Shown one piece after another: positions 7,468 through 15,783 of a stretch of DNA of 48,481 bases. The translations under genes were made by a program, and so were the position numbers. Under the pieces are notes generated by a model. The model saw only the letters and a list, made by a program, of their open reading frames with translations, was not told the DNA's origin and made no database searches. Source of the DNA: Paracoccaceae bacterium (GTDB taxonomy: Bacteria; Pseudomonadota; Alphaproteobacteria; Rhodobacterales; Rhodobacteraceae); contig JAHEAO010000021.1 of assembly GCA_024642725.1 (NCBI GenBank), forward strand, positions 1 to 48,481, in the 5' to 3' direction. The stretch's first letter is position 1, and the number at the start of each line of letters is the position of its first letter.

Positions 7468-9380
7468 AGCTTTGCCTCCCGTGCCTTGTCCCAAGTCTCA
7501 CATAGACGAGAATATCGGATCACCATGTCTTCAACCGCGTCCAAGTCGCTGATCACCCCCGAGAACCATTTCCGCGCCGCATCGCCGAATATGGTGCGGC
7601 CCACGGCGAACCCTTTGACCAAGTCGAAGCCTGCAGCAATCTCGAAACTGGTCCGCAATTCGGCTTCGGGAGCATCAAGGCCCAGCACGACGATCCCTCG
7701 TGTGTTTGTGTCGTAGTCTTCGATCGCCGCGATAGCATTCTGCCAAGCCGCAGCGGTCTTCATCGGTTCAAGTTTCCACCAATCGGGGTAAACGCCAATT
7801 TCATAGAACTGGCGGATCAGCCGGGCGCTTGTACTATCGTCCACGGGACCAACCTTGGACGGAATGATCTCTAGAAGGAACTCGAGGCGATTGCGCCGGG
7901 AGGCTTCGAATAGCTTTTTGACCGTCAACTCCTGTTCAGAGCGCATTTCGGCATCATCGTCGGGATGGCAGAAACATAGTAGTTTGACCACGTTCTCTTT
8001 CGCCCATTGAACCAGCCCGCCGCAGTCGCTGCCAAGCTCGGGTTCAAGGGTCAGGGGCCGTGATCCCGGCCACTCCGCGGGCCTGCCGATCCAAAGACCG
8101 GAACCAGAGGCCTTGTGCAGTGCAGAGCGGCCAATTCTGTCGTCACATAGAACACCAAACCCCGTACGGTCGCCCATAACCTCAAGCGCAGCTTTCAGGC
8201 ACAATTCCTTGAAGGCGGCGCCCTTCGCAGCCGTGTACCCTTCCATGTGTTCGAACTGCATGCGGTGGTCGAAGGCAAAGACCCGCATCGTCTTTCGATC
8301 ACCGCCGGTCATCCTATGACGGTTTGTCGACCAGTGCACCTGCTCCAGTTCGCGGTCGTTCCGCAAGTCGGGTTGTTTCACACCGCGGTTCAGAAAGAAT
8401 TCGAGCTCAGCCAGCGATGGATAGGCCGGGGTGCAACCATGCCGTGACACTGCAAACGCCCCGCAGGCATTGGCGTATTTCAGCGCCGTGGGCCAGTCGG
8501 CCCCGTCCAGCCAGCCCTTCAGAAGCCCCGACATGAAACCGTCGCCAGCTCCCAAAACATTGAAGACCTCAATCGGAAAGCCGGGCCCCGTCTGACCATC
8601 TTCGAGGCGATCGGGGATATCCCCTTCAAAGGCTGCTGCGCCCGCAGCCCCACGTTTACAGACAAGCGTTGCCCCCGACACCGCACGAACGGCGCGCAGC
8701 GCAGCCACTGTATCCGTCTTGCCACCCGCGATGTGGAACTCTTCCTCGGTTCCGACGATCAGGTCGAAGAAGTGCAGGCTGGCCTGCAGCCTCGCGGTCA
8801 CCTTGGCGCTTTCGACAAAGCGGCTTTCCCCTTCGCCATGCCCGGCCACCCCCCACAAGTTGGGGCGATAATCGATATCCAGCGCCGTTCGCAGATTGTG
8901 TTTGCGGGCGAATGTCAGCGCCCTGATGACTGCTGCCTCGGTCTTTGGATGACTAAGGTGGGTGCCCGTTGCCACGACGGAGCGCGCTGAAGCGATAAAA
9001 CCCTCGTCGATATCCTCTTCATCCAAGGCCATGTCTGCGCAGTTTTCCCGATAGAAGATAAGCGGGAATTGATCTTCGTCACGAATGCCGAGAAGGACCA
9101 GTGCAGTCAGCCGTTCGCTGTCGGTCCTGACGCCGGTCACATCGACCCCTTCGCGCAGCAATTGCTCGCGGATGAAACGGCCCATATGCTCATCGCCCAC
9201 ACGCGTTATCAGCGCAGATTTCAGTCCCAGCCGAGCTGTCCCACAGGCCATGTTTGTCGGTGAGCCGCCAATATATTTCTCGAACGACCCCATATCCTCC
9301 AACCGACCACCAACCTGCGCGCCGTAGAGGTCGACGCTGGATCGACCGATGGTGATGACATCAAGCACCTTCTTCATCAT
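7464..9380 (-). CDS. iolC: Fused 5-dehydro-2-deoxygluconokinase (IolC) / DUF2090 aldolase-like protein
   Basis: A 638-residue two-domain protein. Residues 1-330 are a PfkB kinase (GGSPTNMACGTARLGL near the start, NVLGAGDGFMSGLLKGW as the anion-hole/catalytic-Asp motif) that phosphorylates 2-deoxy-5-keto-D-gluconate. Residues about 345-638 are a DUF2090 domain with a TIM-barrel aldolase-like look (RVFAFDHRMQFEH, KLLCFCHPDDDAEMR, LEFLLEIIPSKVG, GIVVLGLDAPE). That domain probably supplies the following aldol cleavage to dihydroxyacetone phosphate and malonate semialdehyde, which would explain why no separate iolJ exists in this operon. The start is ATG 9380 (or 9377), directly abutting the iolG stop. 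The aldolase role is a family-level inference. Confidence 0.92.
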   Translation of the reverse strand: MMKKVLDVITIGRSSVDLYGAQVGGRLEDMGSFEKYIGGSPTNMACGTARLGLKSALITRVGDEHMGRFIREQLLREGVDVTGVRTDSERLTALVLLGIRDEDQFPLIFYRENCADMALDEEDIDEGFIASARSVVATGTHLSHPKTEAAVIRALTFARKHNLRTALDIDYRPNLWGVAGHGEGESRFVESAKVTARLQASLHFFDLIVGTEEEFHIAGGKTDTVAALRAVRAVSGATLVCKRGAAGAAAFEGDIPDRLEDGQTGPGFPIEVFNVLGAGDGFMSGLLKGWLDGADWPTALKYANACGAFAVSRHGCTPAYPSLAELEFFLNRGVKQPDLRNDRELEQVHWSTNRHRMTGGDRKTMRVFAFDHRMQFEHMEGYTAAKGAAFKELCLKAALEVMGDRTGFGVLCDDRIGRSALHKASGSGLWIGRPAEWPGSRPLTLEPELGSDCGGLVQWAKENVVKLLCFCHPDDDAEMRSEQELTVKKLFEASRRNRLEFLLEIIPSKVGPVDDSTSARLIRQFYEIGVYPDWWKLEPMKTAAAWQNAIAAIEDYDTNTRGIVVLGLDAPEAELRTSFEIAAGFDLVKGFAVGRTIFGDAARKWFSGVISDLDAVEDMVIRYSRLCETWDKAREAKL

Positions 9381-10385
9381 TCAGCCAAGTATCTCGGAGA
9401 CCAGCACAGAGCGACCTTGCTTGACCGATGCCAGTGCCGCTTCCGCAAGGACGAGCGCCATCAGGCCGTCACGGCCGGTTGTCGGCGTCTCGCCGCCGTC
9501 CGCCACGGCAGCAATGAAGGCCGCGATTTCATTTCCGTAGGCCGCGGAATACCTTTGCATGAAGAAATTGAGCAGCGGCGGTCGCGCATAGCCCTTGGCA
9601 TCCGCAAGTTCGAGCGTGCTTTCATGGGTGTTGCCTGCGGCCACCATTCCCTTGGACCCTAGAACTTCAATCCGCTGGTCGTAACCGTAGGTCGCACGGC
9701 GCGAATTGGAAATGATCGCCTGGCGGCCTGATGCGGTCTGCAGGATGACATTGACACTGTCGTAGTCGTCGAGCTTGCCGATCTCTGGATCAGTCAACAC
9801 CGATCCGGCAGCCATGACCGAGTGGACCTCCTCACCCAACAACCAGCGTGCTACATCAAAATCGTGAATCGTCATGTCGCGGAAGATTCCGCCTGACCGC
9901 TTGATATAGTCGGCAGGTGGCGCACCCGGGTCACGGCTGATGATTGTTACCATCTCGACATCGCCGACCTTACCGGCGTCCACGGCTGCCTTCACAGCCA
10001 TGAAGTCAGGGTCAAAGCGACGGTTGAACCCGACCATCAGCGTCGCGCCGGTCTGTTCGACAACCTCCAGACAGCGGCTGACTCGCGCGACGCTGAGATC
10101 GACCGGCTTTTCGCAGAAGATCGACTTGCCCAGGCGCGCGAACTGCTCAATTAGATCAGCATGTGTGTCAGTCGGAGTGCAGATGGCCACGGCATCCACA
10201 TCGGCCGACGCCGCGATCTCGTCAATCGTTCGGATGTCGCAGCCGTAGGATTTTCCGACCTTTTGTGCGGCGGCGGCTACGGGGTCCGCAATGGCGACCA
10301 GCTTGGCACCCGCCGTGGCCGCGATCGCGCGGGCATGGGTTTGGCCGATGCGACCGGCGCCGAGTATTGCAAATCTGACTGTCAT
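9381..10385 (-). CDS. iolG: Inositol 2-dehydrogenase IolG/IdhA
   Basis: A 334-residue Gfo/Idh/MocA NAD-dependent dehydrogenase oxidising myo-inositol to 2-keto-myo-inositol, the first catabolic step. The N-terminal Rossmann motif is AILGAGRIGQTHARAI. The family EKP motif is IFCEKPVDLS. The catalytic Asp/His region is GGIFRDMTIHDFDVARWLLG. The annotated ATG 10385 follows AAAAGGAAG; an upstream extension of the frame was rejected because it has no family resemblance. It follows the transporter genes after a 199-base gap containing a short inverted repeat, so a secondary promoter or processing site there is possible. Confidence 0.92.
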   Translation of the reverse strand: MTVRFAILGAGRIGQTHARAIAATAGAKLVAIADPVAAAAQKVGKSYGCDIRTIDEIAASADVDAVAICTPTDTHADLIEQFARLGKSIFCEKPVDLSVARVSRCLEVVEQTGATLMVGFNRRFDPDFMAVKAAVDAGKVGDVEMVTIISRDPGAPPADYIKRSGGIFRDMTIHDFDVARWLLGEEVHSVMAAGSVLTDPEIGKLDDYDSVNVILQTASGRQAIISNSRRATYGYDQRIEVLGSKGMVAAGNTHESTLELADAKGYARPPLLNFFMQRYSAAYGNEIAAFIAAVADGGETPTTGRDGLMALVLAEAALASVKQGRSVLVSEILG

Positions 10386-10584
10386 TCTTGTTCTTCCTTT
10401 TGTGAGGGTTCCCGCTGCTGTCAGAGATGCGGGCCGCTCGATGTATTCAAGGCGCCATTTGGACGCTGGTTTCGAGTGTTTGGCTGGCGTCCGGTTCCTC
10501 GAAAGTCCTCGGGGCCAAAGATGCGGGCTACCAGCACCCGCTAAGAACCATCCCCTTTGACCGGTTTTGGTCAGAAACGGTCTC

Positions 10585-11388
10585 TCAGGCTGCGCCCTCC
10601 ATCTCATATTCCGGCTGTGTCTTGGCCCCCGTGATATATGCAACAACATCCTGACCGTCAGTTTCGTGTCGATTGAGATTTGCTACAATCCGACCCCGGC
10701 GAAAGACAATGATCCGGTCGACCAGATCCATAACTTGTCGCATGTTGTGGCTGATCAGGATCAGCGGCTCACCCGCATCCTTTAAAGTGCGTACGATAGT
10801 CTCAACTTGGGCCGTCTCTTGCACACCGAGCGCGGCTGTCGGTTCATCCATGATCGTGAGCTTCGAATGGAAGCTGGCTGTCCGAGCGATGGCCACGCAC
10901 TGACGTTGGCCGCCGGACATGTTCTGGATGGTGTTGCGAATATTGGGGATCTTCACGCCCGTTTTTTCCAGCGCTGCAATCGTGTCGTCGCGCATCCCCT
11001 TATAGTCAAGCCGGCGGAAAGGGCCGAGCCAATTCCACATTGTCTTTTCACGCCCCAAGAATAGATTGTCAGGCACGTCAAGGTGATCCGCCAAAGCGAG
11101 GTTCTGAAAAACCGCTTCGATCCCAGCCTCACGGGCAGCCAACGGTCCGGAAAAATGAACCGACTTGCCATCGAAAATGATATCGCCGCGGGTGCGCTGC
11201 TCGACGCCCGTGATCTGACGCACGAAGGTCGACTTTCCAGCGCCGTTATCCCCCATGATCGCCACATGCTCGCCCTTGTGCAGGATGAAATTCGCACCTT
11301 CCAGCGCATGTACGCCGCCATAGTGCTTGGTCAAATCTCGTGTCTCCAGCACAATGTCATCCATGTCTTGCAGCTCAATTCCGCTCAT
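10585..11388 (-). CDS. iatA: Inositol ABC transporter, ATP-binding protein (IatA-like)
   Basis: The cytoplasmic ATPase of a CUT2-type sugar importer, 267 residues. It has Walker A GDNGAGKSTFVR, signature MSGGQRQCVAIART, Walker B LTIMDEPTAAL and switch ISHNMRQV. It contains one ABC domain only, whereas many CUT2 ATPases (RbsA, MglA) have two in about 500 residues; single-domain forms such as FrcA are known in alphaproteobacteria. ATG 11388 follows GGGGAG. It lies 13 bases after the permease stop and is the last gene of the transporter part of the operon. Inositol as substrate is inferred from the operon. Confidence 0.88.
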   Translation of the reverse strand: MSGIELQDMDDIVLETRDLTKHYGGVHALEGANFILHKGEHVAIMGDNGAGKSTFVRQITGVEQRTRGDIIFDGKSVHFSGPLAAREAGIEAVFQNLALADHLDVPDNLFLGREKTMWNWLGPFRRLDYKGMRDDTIAALEKTGVKIPNIRNTIQNMSGGQRQCVAIARTASFHSKLTIMDEPTAALGVQETAQVETIVRTLKDAGEPLILISHNMRQVMDLVDRIIVFRRGRIVANLNRHETDGQDVVAYITGAKTQPEYEMEGAA

Positions 11389-11401
11389 TTCGCTCACTCC
11401 C

Positions 11402-12475
11402 CTAAGACCGCATCGAACTGCGGCTCTGGCGCCATTGGTCAAGAACAACCGCCCCAACGATGATCGCGCCCTTCACCATCTCCTGGTAGTAGGCATCGAG
11501 TTTGAGAAATGTGAAGCCGGAGATGATGACACCGAAAATCAACGCGCCCAGTACCGTGCCGATGATGGATCCACGGCCCCCGGCCAAAGATACGCCACCG
11601 ATTACCGTCATGGCGATGGCATCAAGCTCGTACATCACCCCCATACCAGCCTGTGCGGTCAGGTTCTTCGATGACAGGACGATAGCAGCGATTGCGGCCA
11701 GCATTCCTGCGATCGCGTAAATCAGTACCTTCTGCCGAGCCACGTTAATGCCCGACATCCGCGCCGCATCCTCATTTGAGCCAATCGCATAGGTATGCTT
11801 TCCGTAGACCGTGAAGCGCAGGATCAGGTGAAATAGGATGGCAAGGCCAATGAAATATACAACCGGCCACATTCCTCTTCCCAAGGCAGCATAGCTTTCT
11901 GTCGGGAAGGAAATCGGGTTGCCGTTTGACCACCATTTGGACAATCCCCGAGCAGAAACCATCATGCCGAGTGTCGCGATGAATGGGGGTATACGCGTGT
12001 AGGCGACCAGTGCCCCGTTGATCAGACCTGCAGCCAGACCACAGCAAAGGCCAACTACGATTGGCACGATAACGGGCAGGTCCATGGCCCAAGGGCCGAA
12101 GATTGCCTTCGGGTTGGGATTTCCGTTTACCAGTTCGGTCTGTGCGAAGCTCATCACGATCATCGCCGTGGCCCCGACAATTGAACCGGAAGAAAGGTCG
12201 ATACCCCCTGAAATGATGACCTGGGTTACGCCAAGTGCAATGATGCCGACAATGGAAACCTGCAAAATGATGATGTTCAGGCGGGCCCAATTGAAGATCG
12301 CATCAACATTGTCCCGCGTATTGAACAGAAAGGAATCCCCGTAAAGAATTCGCCCAAGCCCTTCGAACGCAACAACGATTATCGCAAGCGCTATGAACAC
12401 GTTCAATTCCTGGGGGCGGGCTTTCTTCTTAGGGTCGTATTTCAGGCCGCCGATGCCATGTGCGCTGTCAGACAT
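11402..12475 (-). CDS. iatP: Inositol ABC transporter, permease (IatP-like)
   Basis: A 357-residue CUT2 (RbsC/AraH-type) inner-membrane permease with about eight to ten hydrophobic segments. Conserved family stretches are GVTQVIISGGIDLSSGSIVG, INGALVAYTRIPPFIATLGM, YAIGSNEDAARMSGI and VIGGVSLAGGRGSIIGTVLG near the C-terminus, which contacts the ATPase. The cytoplasmic N-terminus is Lys-rich. ATG 12475 follows AGGGAG; the frame extends further upstream over the hairpin after ibpA and was trimmed. It should import myo-inositol with IbpA and IatA. Confidence 0.9.
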   Translation of the reverse strand: MSDSAHGIGGLKYDPKKKARPQELNVFIALAIIVVAFEGLGRILYGDSFLFNTRDNVDAIFNWARLNIIILQVSIVGIIALGVTQVIISGGIDLSSGSIVGATAMIVMSFAQTELVNGNPNPKAIFGPWAMDLPVIVPIVVGLCCGLAAGLINGALVAYTRIPPFIATLGMMVSARGLSKWWSNGNPISFPTESYAALGRGMWPVVYFIGLAILFHLILRFTVYGKHTYAIGSNEDAARMSGINVARQKVLIYAIAGMLAAIAAIVLSSKNLTAQAGMGVMYELDAIAMTVIGGVSLAGGRGSIIGTVLGALIFGVIISGFTFLKLDAYYQEMVKGAIIVGAVVLDQWRQSRSSMRS

Positions 12476-12514
12476 ACCGCTTGCTCCCTGTGGCGTCGAA
12501 TTCCATTGGGGTGA

Positions 12515-12541
12515 AGAGCGGCGCATTTGCCGCGCCGCTCT
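12515..12541 (-). terminator. 10-bp GC-rich hairpin between ibpA and iatP
   Basis: Arms 12515-12524 (AGAGCGGCGC) and 12532-12541 are perfect inverted repeats with a 7-base loop. The hairpin lies 28 bases after the ibpA stop on the minus strand, and no U-tract follows. Such hairpins after binding-protein genes typically protect the upstream message and attenuate the rest, giving an excess of the periplasmic protein over the membrane parts. Confidence 0.6.
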
Positions 12542-12569
12542 CGACGAGTAGTTCTTTTGGGGTCGAAGA

Positions 12570-13511
12570 TCAGTTCTTCGACAGATACTGATCAATGTTG
12601 GACGGGGTCACGAGCTCGAATGGAACCCATACAGTCTGTTCGACGTCTTCGCCCTTGGCAAGCGCGACGGCTGCATTCAACGATCCCGATCCCTGCGCCG
12701 CCGCGTTCTGGAACACGGTCACGTCCAGATCACCCGCCTGCATTGCGGCCAGTGCGTCTTGTGTGGCATCCACGCCGCCGACCTGCACCGAAGCCATATC
12801 GATGCCAGCGGCCTTCATCGCCTGAATTGCGCCAATCGCCATTTCATCATTGTTGGCAATGACGCCGTCAAAAGCAGCGCCGGTCGACAACCAGTTAGTC
12901 ATAAGGTTCTGAGCCTCGTCGCGCGACCAATTTGCGGTTTGTTGGTCAATGACGTTGACCTTAACAGCACATTTGCCGGCTTCTATCACGTCGTAGATGT
13001 CTTGTGTCCGCTGGACCGCAGCTTGGTTCGACAACTGGCCCTGCATCACATAAACATTCACTTCGGACTTGCCTTCAGCGGCCCAGTTGTCGCAAAGCGC
13101 CATCGTCTCGAGCGATCCAGAGTCCACCTCGTTCGAGGCTACAAACGCCTGGTTGTCGGGCAGGCTGTCCAAATTGATCGGCTGGCGGTTGACATAGACC
13201 AGAGGAACGCCGCCGGCTGCGGCAGCGTCCGACATCGCCTGAGTAGCGGACGTATCAACAGGATTCACAACGATTGCATCAACGCCCGAGGCGATGAAGT
13301 TGTTGATCTGGTCAAGCTGTTTGGCGACGTCATCCTGCGCATCTTCGATTTGCACCCCAATGCCATTTTCATCGGCATAGGATTGGATGCCATTGCGCAG
13401 AACGGTCAGGAAGTTGTCGTCAAAACGGGCCATCGACACGCCGACGTCTTCGGCTATTGCAGTAGTCGACATCAGTGCGGCAAAACCAGCAATCAAAATT
13501 GTCTTCTTCAT
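12570..13511 (-). CDS. ibpA: Inositol ABC transporter, periplasmic substrate-binding protein (IbpA-like)
   Basis: A 313-residue Peripla_BP_4 (ribose-binding type) protein. Residues 1-20 are a signal peptide with cleavage expected after TTAIA, just before EDVGVSMARFDD. Family features are QLDQINNFIASGVDAIVVNP, VYVNRQPI, VQRTQDIYDVI, ANWSRDEAQNLMTNWL, GVIANNDEMAIGAIQAMKAA and VGGVDATQDALAAMQAGDLD. ATG 13511 follows AAAGGGAGAA. It is the second gene of the inositol operon and is followed by a strong hairpin. The ligand (myo-inositol or an isomer) is inferred from the neighbours. Confidence 0.9.
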   Translation of the reverse strand: MKKTILIAGFAALMSTTAIAEDVGVSMARFDDNFLTVLRNGIQSYADENGIGVQIEDAQDDVAKQLDQINNFIASGVDAIVVNPVDTSATQAMSDAAAAGGVPLVYVNRQPINLDSLPDNQAFVASNEVDSGSLETMALCDNWAAEGKSEVNVYVMQGQLSNQAAVQRTQDIYDVIEAGKCAVKVNVIDQQTANWSRDEAQNLMTNWLSTGAAFDGVIANNDEMAIGAIQAMKAAGIDMASVQVGGVDATQDALAAMQAGDLDVTVFQNAAAQGSGSLNAAVALAKGEDVEQTVWVPFELVTPSNIDQYLSKN

Positions 13512-13589
13512 AGTTTTCTCCCTTTGCAGTGTCCGGCACACCAATGTCATCGCCGGAGACCCCATATTCCGGGGTGGTTTGCCTTCGCT

Positions 13590-14405
13590 TCAGGCTGCTA
13601 GTGCCGCCAGTCGCGAAGAAATGAAATCGAACGATCGTCCAATCGCGGTCTGTGGGTCGGGCAGAGCATGAATTTCGGGCGAAAAGCACTCAAACGATAC
13701 CGGGCCGTCATAGCCCGCCGCCAAAAGCGCGGCGATTTGCTCGACATTTCCGAGCCGGTCGCGGTCGTTGACCAGAACTCTGTGCTCATCCTCCATTTCT
13801 TCAATGGCCAGCGCCGGATCAACAAGCCCCGAAATATGGACGATTCCGGTGTACTCCGGAAAGATCGGCCCGCCTCCGGCGAGTGTGTGGTGGAATGTGT
13901 CATGGACCAGCTTGAACTGACTCCAGGCATCCAGTGCTTCGATAGTCTCAACCAAATCCACTTTCGAGCGCAAAGATGAGCGCAGAAAACCCAACGGCTC
14001 CACCAGCGCTATCAGCCCAGCATCTTCCAACATGGGTTTCACGGTTTTCAGTGCGATCCGCAGATTTGCATGTCTCTCGCCGTTTCCAAGCCCGGTCCCG
14101 TCATTTCGCGGAATCAGGCTGATTGTCTCTGCCCCGACCGCCTTTGCAATTCCGATCAGGATCTTCACTTCGTCCGCAATCGCATCGGACCAGCTGTTGA
14201 ACGGATAGACCTGGCTAAGCCCGACCAGCCGCAAACCCTTGTCCTTCGCAAGAGCCCCGGCCACTGCAGGCGGCAGCCCATCAAACAGCGGGCGTTCAAT
14301 ATCGTTGCGGACCTCTACGCCGACGCAACCAAGCGCTGCAGCCAGATCCAAGAACGCCTCGTAGTCCAGCCGCGGGACCGTCATATGATTGAGTGCACGC
14401 TTCAC
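13590..14405 (-). CDS. IolI-like sugar-phosphate isomerase/epimerase family protein
   Basis: A 271-residue xylose-isomerase-like TIM-barrel protein and the first gene of the inositol operon. Landmarks are ALNHMTVPRLDYEAFL at the start, GCVGVEVRNDIERPLFDGLP, ETISLIPRNDGTG, IALVEPLGF, KLVHDTFHHTLAGGGPI, GIVHISGLVDP and YDGPVSFECFSPE; the Glu/Asp/His residues should bind a divalent metal. The GTG at 14405 was chosen because GGGAGGG stands six bases before it and homologue-like sequence begins there. A longer frame starting at TTG 14480 lacks this. By position it is most likely the 2-keto-myo-inositol isomerase (IolI) that links myo- and chiro-inositol; that precise activity is inference. Confidence 0.8.
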   Translation of the reverse strand: MKRALNHMTVPRLDYEAFLDLAAALGCVGVEVRNDIERPLFDGLPPAVAGALAKDKGLRLVGLSQVYPFNSWSDAIADEVKILIGIAKAVGAETISLIPRNDGTGLGNGERHANLRIALKTVKPMLEDAGLIALVEPLGFLRSSLRSKVDLVETIEALDAWSQFKLVHDTFHHTLAGGGPIFPEYTGIVHISGLVDPALAIEEMEDEHRVLVNDRDRLGNVEQIAALLAAGYDGPVSFECFSPEIHALPDPQTAIGRSFDFISSRLAALAA

Positions 14406-14497
14406 GCAGCCCTCCCAAACCGCGAAGGCGAATGCGTCGCCTTGTCGCGGCAAGCTGACCGCAGCCGCCGATTCCGTCAATGAGTCGGCACCGAGAT

Positions 14498-14550
14498 TCA
14501 GTCATTACTGACGCTTTTAAATGAAAAAGAATGATGTTTTTACGTCATCA
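14498..14550. promoter_or_regulatory. Probable inositol operon promoter/operator region
   Basis: The 142-base gap between the regulator stop and the first operon gene holds an inverted repeat TCAGT-CATT-ACTGA (14498-14511). It also holds the motif AAAAACATCATTC (minus strand, 14529-14541), inside TGATG-N9-CATCA (14532-14550). A 12/13 match to the motif (AAAAACGTCATTC, 15622-15634) lies in front of the regulator gene itself. The pair is a candidate operator for that LacI-type protein. Confidence 0.4.
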
Positions 14551-15579
14551 AATGACTTCAGGTAGAACGATCCGCGCATCAAGAAAATGTTGCCCGATGG
14601 TGCCGTCGTCACCGTTCTCAATCGCCCCGTTCATCAGATTCACGGCTTCGGTGCAAAGCTCTCTCAAGGGGGTAACCAGCGCCATCCGGACATAGCCGTC
14701 CAGCAGTCCTGCGCGGCTCTCGGCAGTCAATTCATTTACCACCAGCGCCACCTCATCAGGCGCACGGACCTCTCGCAGCGCGGCAATCGCACCTTCCATG
14801 CCACCGCCCGCCACATAGATGCCACGCAGATCCGGGTGGCGGTGCATCAGATCCAGCGTCGCCTCGTAGGTCAACTGGCGGGTCTCAAGGTTAACCAGCG
14901 TATCGAGAACCGAGAATTCCGGGGCGCTGTCGCGCAGGAAGGCCCGAAACCCGACCTCCCGCAGATCGTGGCCGTGCCAGCGGTTACCACCGACGAAGAG
15001 GGCAAGTTTTCCGGGTTTTGAACAGGTCCGCGTTATCGTCCACGCCGCCTGCCGGCCGATCTTGATGTTGTTCAAGCCCAAGTAATTACGTCGAATTCCC
15101 TGTGCAAAGTCATTGAGCATCGAGAAAGTGGGCACTCCCTTGTCACGCAAATCCTGCACCACCTGGTCCAGCGTGCGGTGGTTGACCGCAATGGCGCCAA
15201 TGGCATCCACCTTGTCGCCCAACTCGCGCAGCAGCCCGGCGAACTCCTGCGGCGACTGAGACTGCGCAAAACGGATGACCGCGTGACCCCTGATGTCGCT
15301 CCGGGCCGCTACTGCGCGTTCAATCTCCTGACGGAAGTTCTTGTAGAATTCCTGCTTTTCCTTGAGCAAAATGAAGCCGAAGCGCCGCTCTGGCACTACC
15401 TCAACCAGGCGCGAGTTGATCAGCCCTTTGCCATGATACCCGATCCGGTGCGCTGCTGCGGCGATCTTGCGTATAGTGTCCTCGCGGACAGTCACCCGTC
15501 CGTTCAGCGCTCGATCGACCGTCGAAACGCTCACATTTGCCGCTTTGGCGACATCCTTGACTGTAGGCCGACGCGCCAT
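14548..15579 (-). CDS. LacI-family transcriptional regulator, probable inositol operon regulator
   Basis: A 343-residue LacI/GalR protein. The N-terminal helix-turn-helix is PTVKDVAKAANVSVSTVDRA followed by the hinge-side LNGRVTVREDTI. A Peripla_BP-type effector domain follows (LNNIKIGRQAAWTI, LALFVGGNRWHGHDLREVGF, LRGIYVAGGGMEGAI). It lies on the same strand 142 bases upstream of the IolI-like gene, so it most likely controls the inositol operon and itself in response to inositol or a catabolite. Rhizobial iol operons usually use an RpiR-type IolR, so this is a different regulator type. ATG 15579 is the only good start. It is divergent from the LacI gene at 15784. Confidence 0.86.
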   Translation of the reverse strand: MARRPTVKDVAKAANVSVSTVDRALNGRVTVREDTIRKIAAAAHRIGYHGKGLINSRLVEVVPERRFGFILLKEKQEFYKNFRQEIERAVAARSDIRGHAVIRFAQSQSPQEFAGLLRELGDKVDAIGAIAVNHRTLDQVVQDLRDKGVPTFSMLNDFAQGIRRNYLGLNNIKIGRQAAWTITRTCSKPGKLALFVGGNRWHGHDLREVGFRAFLRDSAPEFSVLDTLVNLETRQLTYEATLDLMHRHPDLRGIYVAGGGMEGAIAALREVRAPDEVALVVNELTAESRAGLLDGYVRMALVTPLRELCTEAVNLMNGAIENGDDGTIGQHFLDARIVLPEVI

Positions 15580-15783
15580 GTTCCCTCAATTTACAAAAAT
15601 CCCAGATAAACTTTACATCATGAATGACGTTTTTCCAGCGCATAACTCTTCTTGTCGGATCAAGACCGTGCAGCGGCTGAACCAAGGTTGCGTAGCCTCT
15701 GATTGAAACCGGTTGCAAAATTTTGACCATTTCGTTCAGACTGCCGCCCGATGTGCCCCTTTTGGCAGAGGAACAAAGAAACC
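15580..15783. promoter_or_regulatory. Divergent promoter region between two LacI-family genes
   Basis: 204 bases between oppositely directed repressor genes. It holds AAAAACGTCATTC (minus strand, 15622-15634), the candidate site for the inositol regulator, on the side of that gene. TTGAAACCGGTTGCAA (15703-15718) is on the side of the other repressor and differs at one base from the perfect palindrome at 19972-19987. Confidence 0.5.
15703..15718. promoter_or_regulatory. LacI-type operator, one-mismatch copy
   Basis: TTGAAACCGGTTGCAA matches 15 of 16 bases of the palindrome at 19972-19987 and shares its central CCGG. It lies 66 bases before the repressor ATG at 15784, so it fits autoregulation of that gene. 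Confidence 0.6.

Noticed and set aside
10558-10573. TGACC-N6-GGTCA inverted repeat between iatA and iolG
   Set aside because: Only five paired bases, no T-run and no second copy; too weak to call a terminator or operator.
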